Shown in pieces: positions 7,054-7,819 of a DNA stretch of 7,819 bases. The stretch covers positions 1-7,819 of the forward strand of contig SFKZ01000075.1 of assembly GCA_004553595.1 (NCBI GenBank), in the 5' to 3' direction. Numbering within the stretch: position 1 is the stretch's first letter; every line of letters begins with the position of its first letter. The translations under genes were made by a program, and so were the position numbers. This stretch comes from Methanobrevibacter ruminantium. Its GTDB lineage: Archaea; Methanobacteriota; Methanobacteria; Methanobacteriales; Methanobacteriaceae. Under the pieces are notes generated by a model, which saw only the letters and a program-made list of their open reading frames with translations, did no database searches and had not been told where the DNA came from.

Positions 7054-7103
7054 TGATTAATTAAACAATAGGTTTTATATAAATTATTTATTTTAATTAG
7101 TCA
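7054..7103 (+). promoter_or_regulatory. Promoter of channel gene: TATA box inside an inverted repeat
   Basis: TTTATATAAA at 7074-7083 is a good archaeal TATA box, predicting a transcript start near 7105 and a leader of about 40-45 nt. It is flanked by TGATTAATTAAA (7054-7065) and TTTAATTAGTCA (7092-7103), complementary at 11 of 12 positions. This placement fits a repressor operator, but that is inference. Confidence 0.5.
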
Positions 7104-7130
7104 TGTTTTTAATTAAATTGTATAATTTTT

Positions 7131-7138
7131 AGGAGGAG
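7131..7138 (+). promoter_or_regulatory. Strong ribosome binding site AGGAGGAG
   Basis: AGGAGGAG ends 9 nt before ATG 7148 and is the best Shine-Dalgarno in the window, much stronger than those of the surface-protein genes. It fixes the start of the channel gene and suggests efficient translation. Confidence 0.8.
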
Positions 7139-7147
7139 TAATTTTAT

Positions 7148-7780
7148 ATGGTTGGCACTAACATTTTAACATCTACTTTAGATTTGGTTAGCCAGAGTCT
7201 TCAAATCCCTGTAATAATATTTCTGTTGCTCTTTGCAATAGGAGCAATAATCCTATTGGGTGGATTAATTAGGGAGTTCAGGCATAGAAAGACTGTTTCC
7301 AATGTGGAGATGAAAAGATTAATCAATGAGATCTCAAATGCAAAAAGTCAAGAGGAAATATTGAATATAGTGGACAATTCCCAAATACCAAATTCAATGA
7401 AGAATGACTTAAGAGAGATTATAGACACTGATCTTGACCTTGAATCAAGAATAGCATTAGCAAAGAAACTAATCAATTCAAGAGAAAAGAAATTGGAGAA
7501 AAGACTCTCATACACTGATATTATCACTCGTATTGGTCCTACTCTTGGGTTGATGGGTACTTTGATTCCTATGGGTCCTGGTCTTGCTGCTTTAGGTAGC
7601 GGTGACATTGTGACTTTGTCCAATGCTGTCATTGTTGCTTTTGACACCACTGTTGTGGGTATTGGTGCTGGTGCTTTGGCTTATGTAATCAGTAAGATCA
7701 GACGCAGATGGTACAGTGAGTACATTGCTAACATTGATGTCTTGACTGATGTTGTCCTTACAAAAATAGGAAAGCTTTAG
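7148..7780 (+). CDS. MotA/TolQ/ExbB-family proton channel protein
   Basis: Probable membrane subunit of an ion-driven complex (family of ExbB, TolQ and MotA), passing H+ or Na+ to drive a partner protein. Residues about 20-41 are the first transmembrane helix (IPVIIFLLLFAIGAIILLGG), followed by basic REFRHRK. Residues 45-120 are a charged, helical cytoplasmic loop. About 129-150 are the second helix with the family Gly/Pro motif RIGPTLGLMGTLIPMGPG. About 159-181 are the third (AVIVAFDTTVVGIGAGALAYVI), followed by KIRRRW. The TTVVG segment aligns with the TAxG motif of ExbB/TolQ. An Asp (166) lies within this helix just before it. At 210 residues it is of ordinary ExbB size. It is transcribed separately from the surface genes (own TATA box, strong ribosome binding site), and the next gene starts 13 bp downstream, implying an operon. 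Family assignment is firm; ion, partner and task are not known. Confidence 0.9.
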   Translation: MVGTNILTSTLDLVSQSLQIPVIIFLLLFAIGAIILLGGLIREFRHRKTVSNVEMKRLINEISNAKSQEEILNIVDNSQIPNSMKNDLREIIDTDLDLESRIALAKKLINSREKKLEKRLSYTDIITRIGPTLGLMGTLIPMGPGLAALGSGDIVTLSNAVIVAFDTTVVGIGAGALAYVISKIRRRWYSEYIANIDVLTDVVLTKIGKL

Positions 7781-7793
7781 GAGTAATGTTTTT

Positions 7794-7819
7794 ATGGTTA
7801 AGCTTAATCGAAAGACTGC
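7794..7819 (+). CDS. Start of next gene, possibly DUF2149 (ExbD-like) partner; 3'-partial
   Basis: ATG 7794 has AGGAG (7779-7783, overlapping the previous stop) 10 nt upstream and opens MVKLNRKTA before the edge. In methanogens MotA/TolQ/ExbB-type genes are often followed by a small DUF2149 membrane protein with a short basic N-terminus, which fits these nine codons and the 13-bp gap. An alternative ATG at 7786 is in another frame and has too little spacing. The identity is inferred from context only. Confidence 0.4.

Larger units (their letters stand above)
6792..7147. other. 356-bp AT-rich intergenic region
   Basis: No convincing gene is seen on either strand. The region holds a long hairpin with a T-rich tail (6813-6911), a 16-bp palindrome with a repeated 13-mer (6915-6964), and the promoter and ribosome binding site of the channel gene (7054-7138). 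The stretch 6965-7050 shows nothing beyond AT-rich sequence. Confidence 0.7.

Noticed and set aside
7348..7650. Minus-strand open frame within the channel gene
   Set aside because: It lies fully inside a clearly conserved MotA/TolQ/ExbB gene and shows no independent coding signal.

Overview
The window looks like DNA from a gut or rumen methanogen of the order Methanobacteriales, most likely Methanobrevibacter or a close relative. This is inferred from three things: the AT-rich composition, the adhesin-like proteins (ALPs) with parallel beta-helix regions and Lys-rich bacterial-Ig-like C-terminal repeats, and a MotA/TolQ/ExbB-type channel gene of the form found in these archaea. All genes read on the + strand. 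I see no credible gene on the - strand, and no tRNA, rRNA, CRISPR or transposase.

Layout: (1) 3-2387 is the C-terminal part of a large secreted ALP. Its 5' end is not in the window, and the first ~75 bases appear to read in a different frame. (2) 2553-4437 is a second ALP of similar architecture, broken by a frameshift near 3940 inside its first Lys-rich repeat. (3) 4602-6791 (or from 4539) is a third surface protein, a NosD-like Asn-ladder beta-helix held by a C-terminal transmembrane helix instead of a Lys-rich wall domain. (4) 6792-7147 is a 356-bp AT-rich gap with a large hairpin, a palindrome, a direct repeat and the promoter of the next gene. (5) 7148-7780 is a complete MotA/TolQ/ExbB-family ion-channel subunit with a very strong ribosome binding site. 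(6) From 7794 a further gene starts and runs off the edge; position and first residues fit the small partner (DUF2149, ExbD-like) that often follows this channel gene in methanogens.

The first three genes would supply exported cell-surface proteins, two tied to the pseudomurein wall and one to the membrane. The fourth and fifth would form an energised membrane complex. Whether they work together cannot be told from sequence. The notable points are the broken ALP, the shared C-terminal cassettes, near-perfect inverted repeats in front of three successive genes (one covering a Shine-Dalgarno and start codon), and a proton-channel pair in a cell type without an outer membrane.
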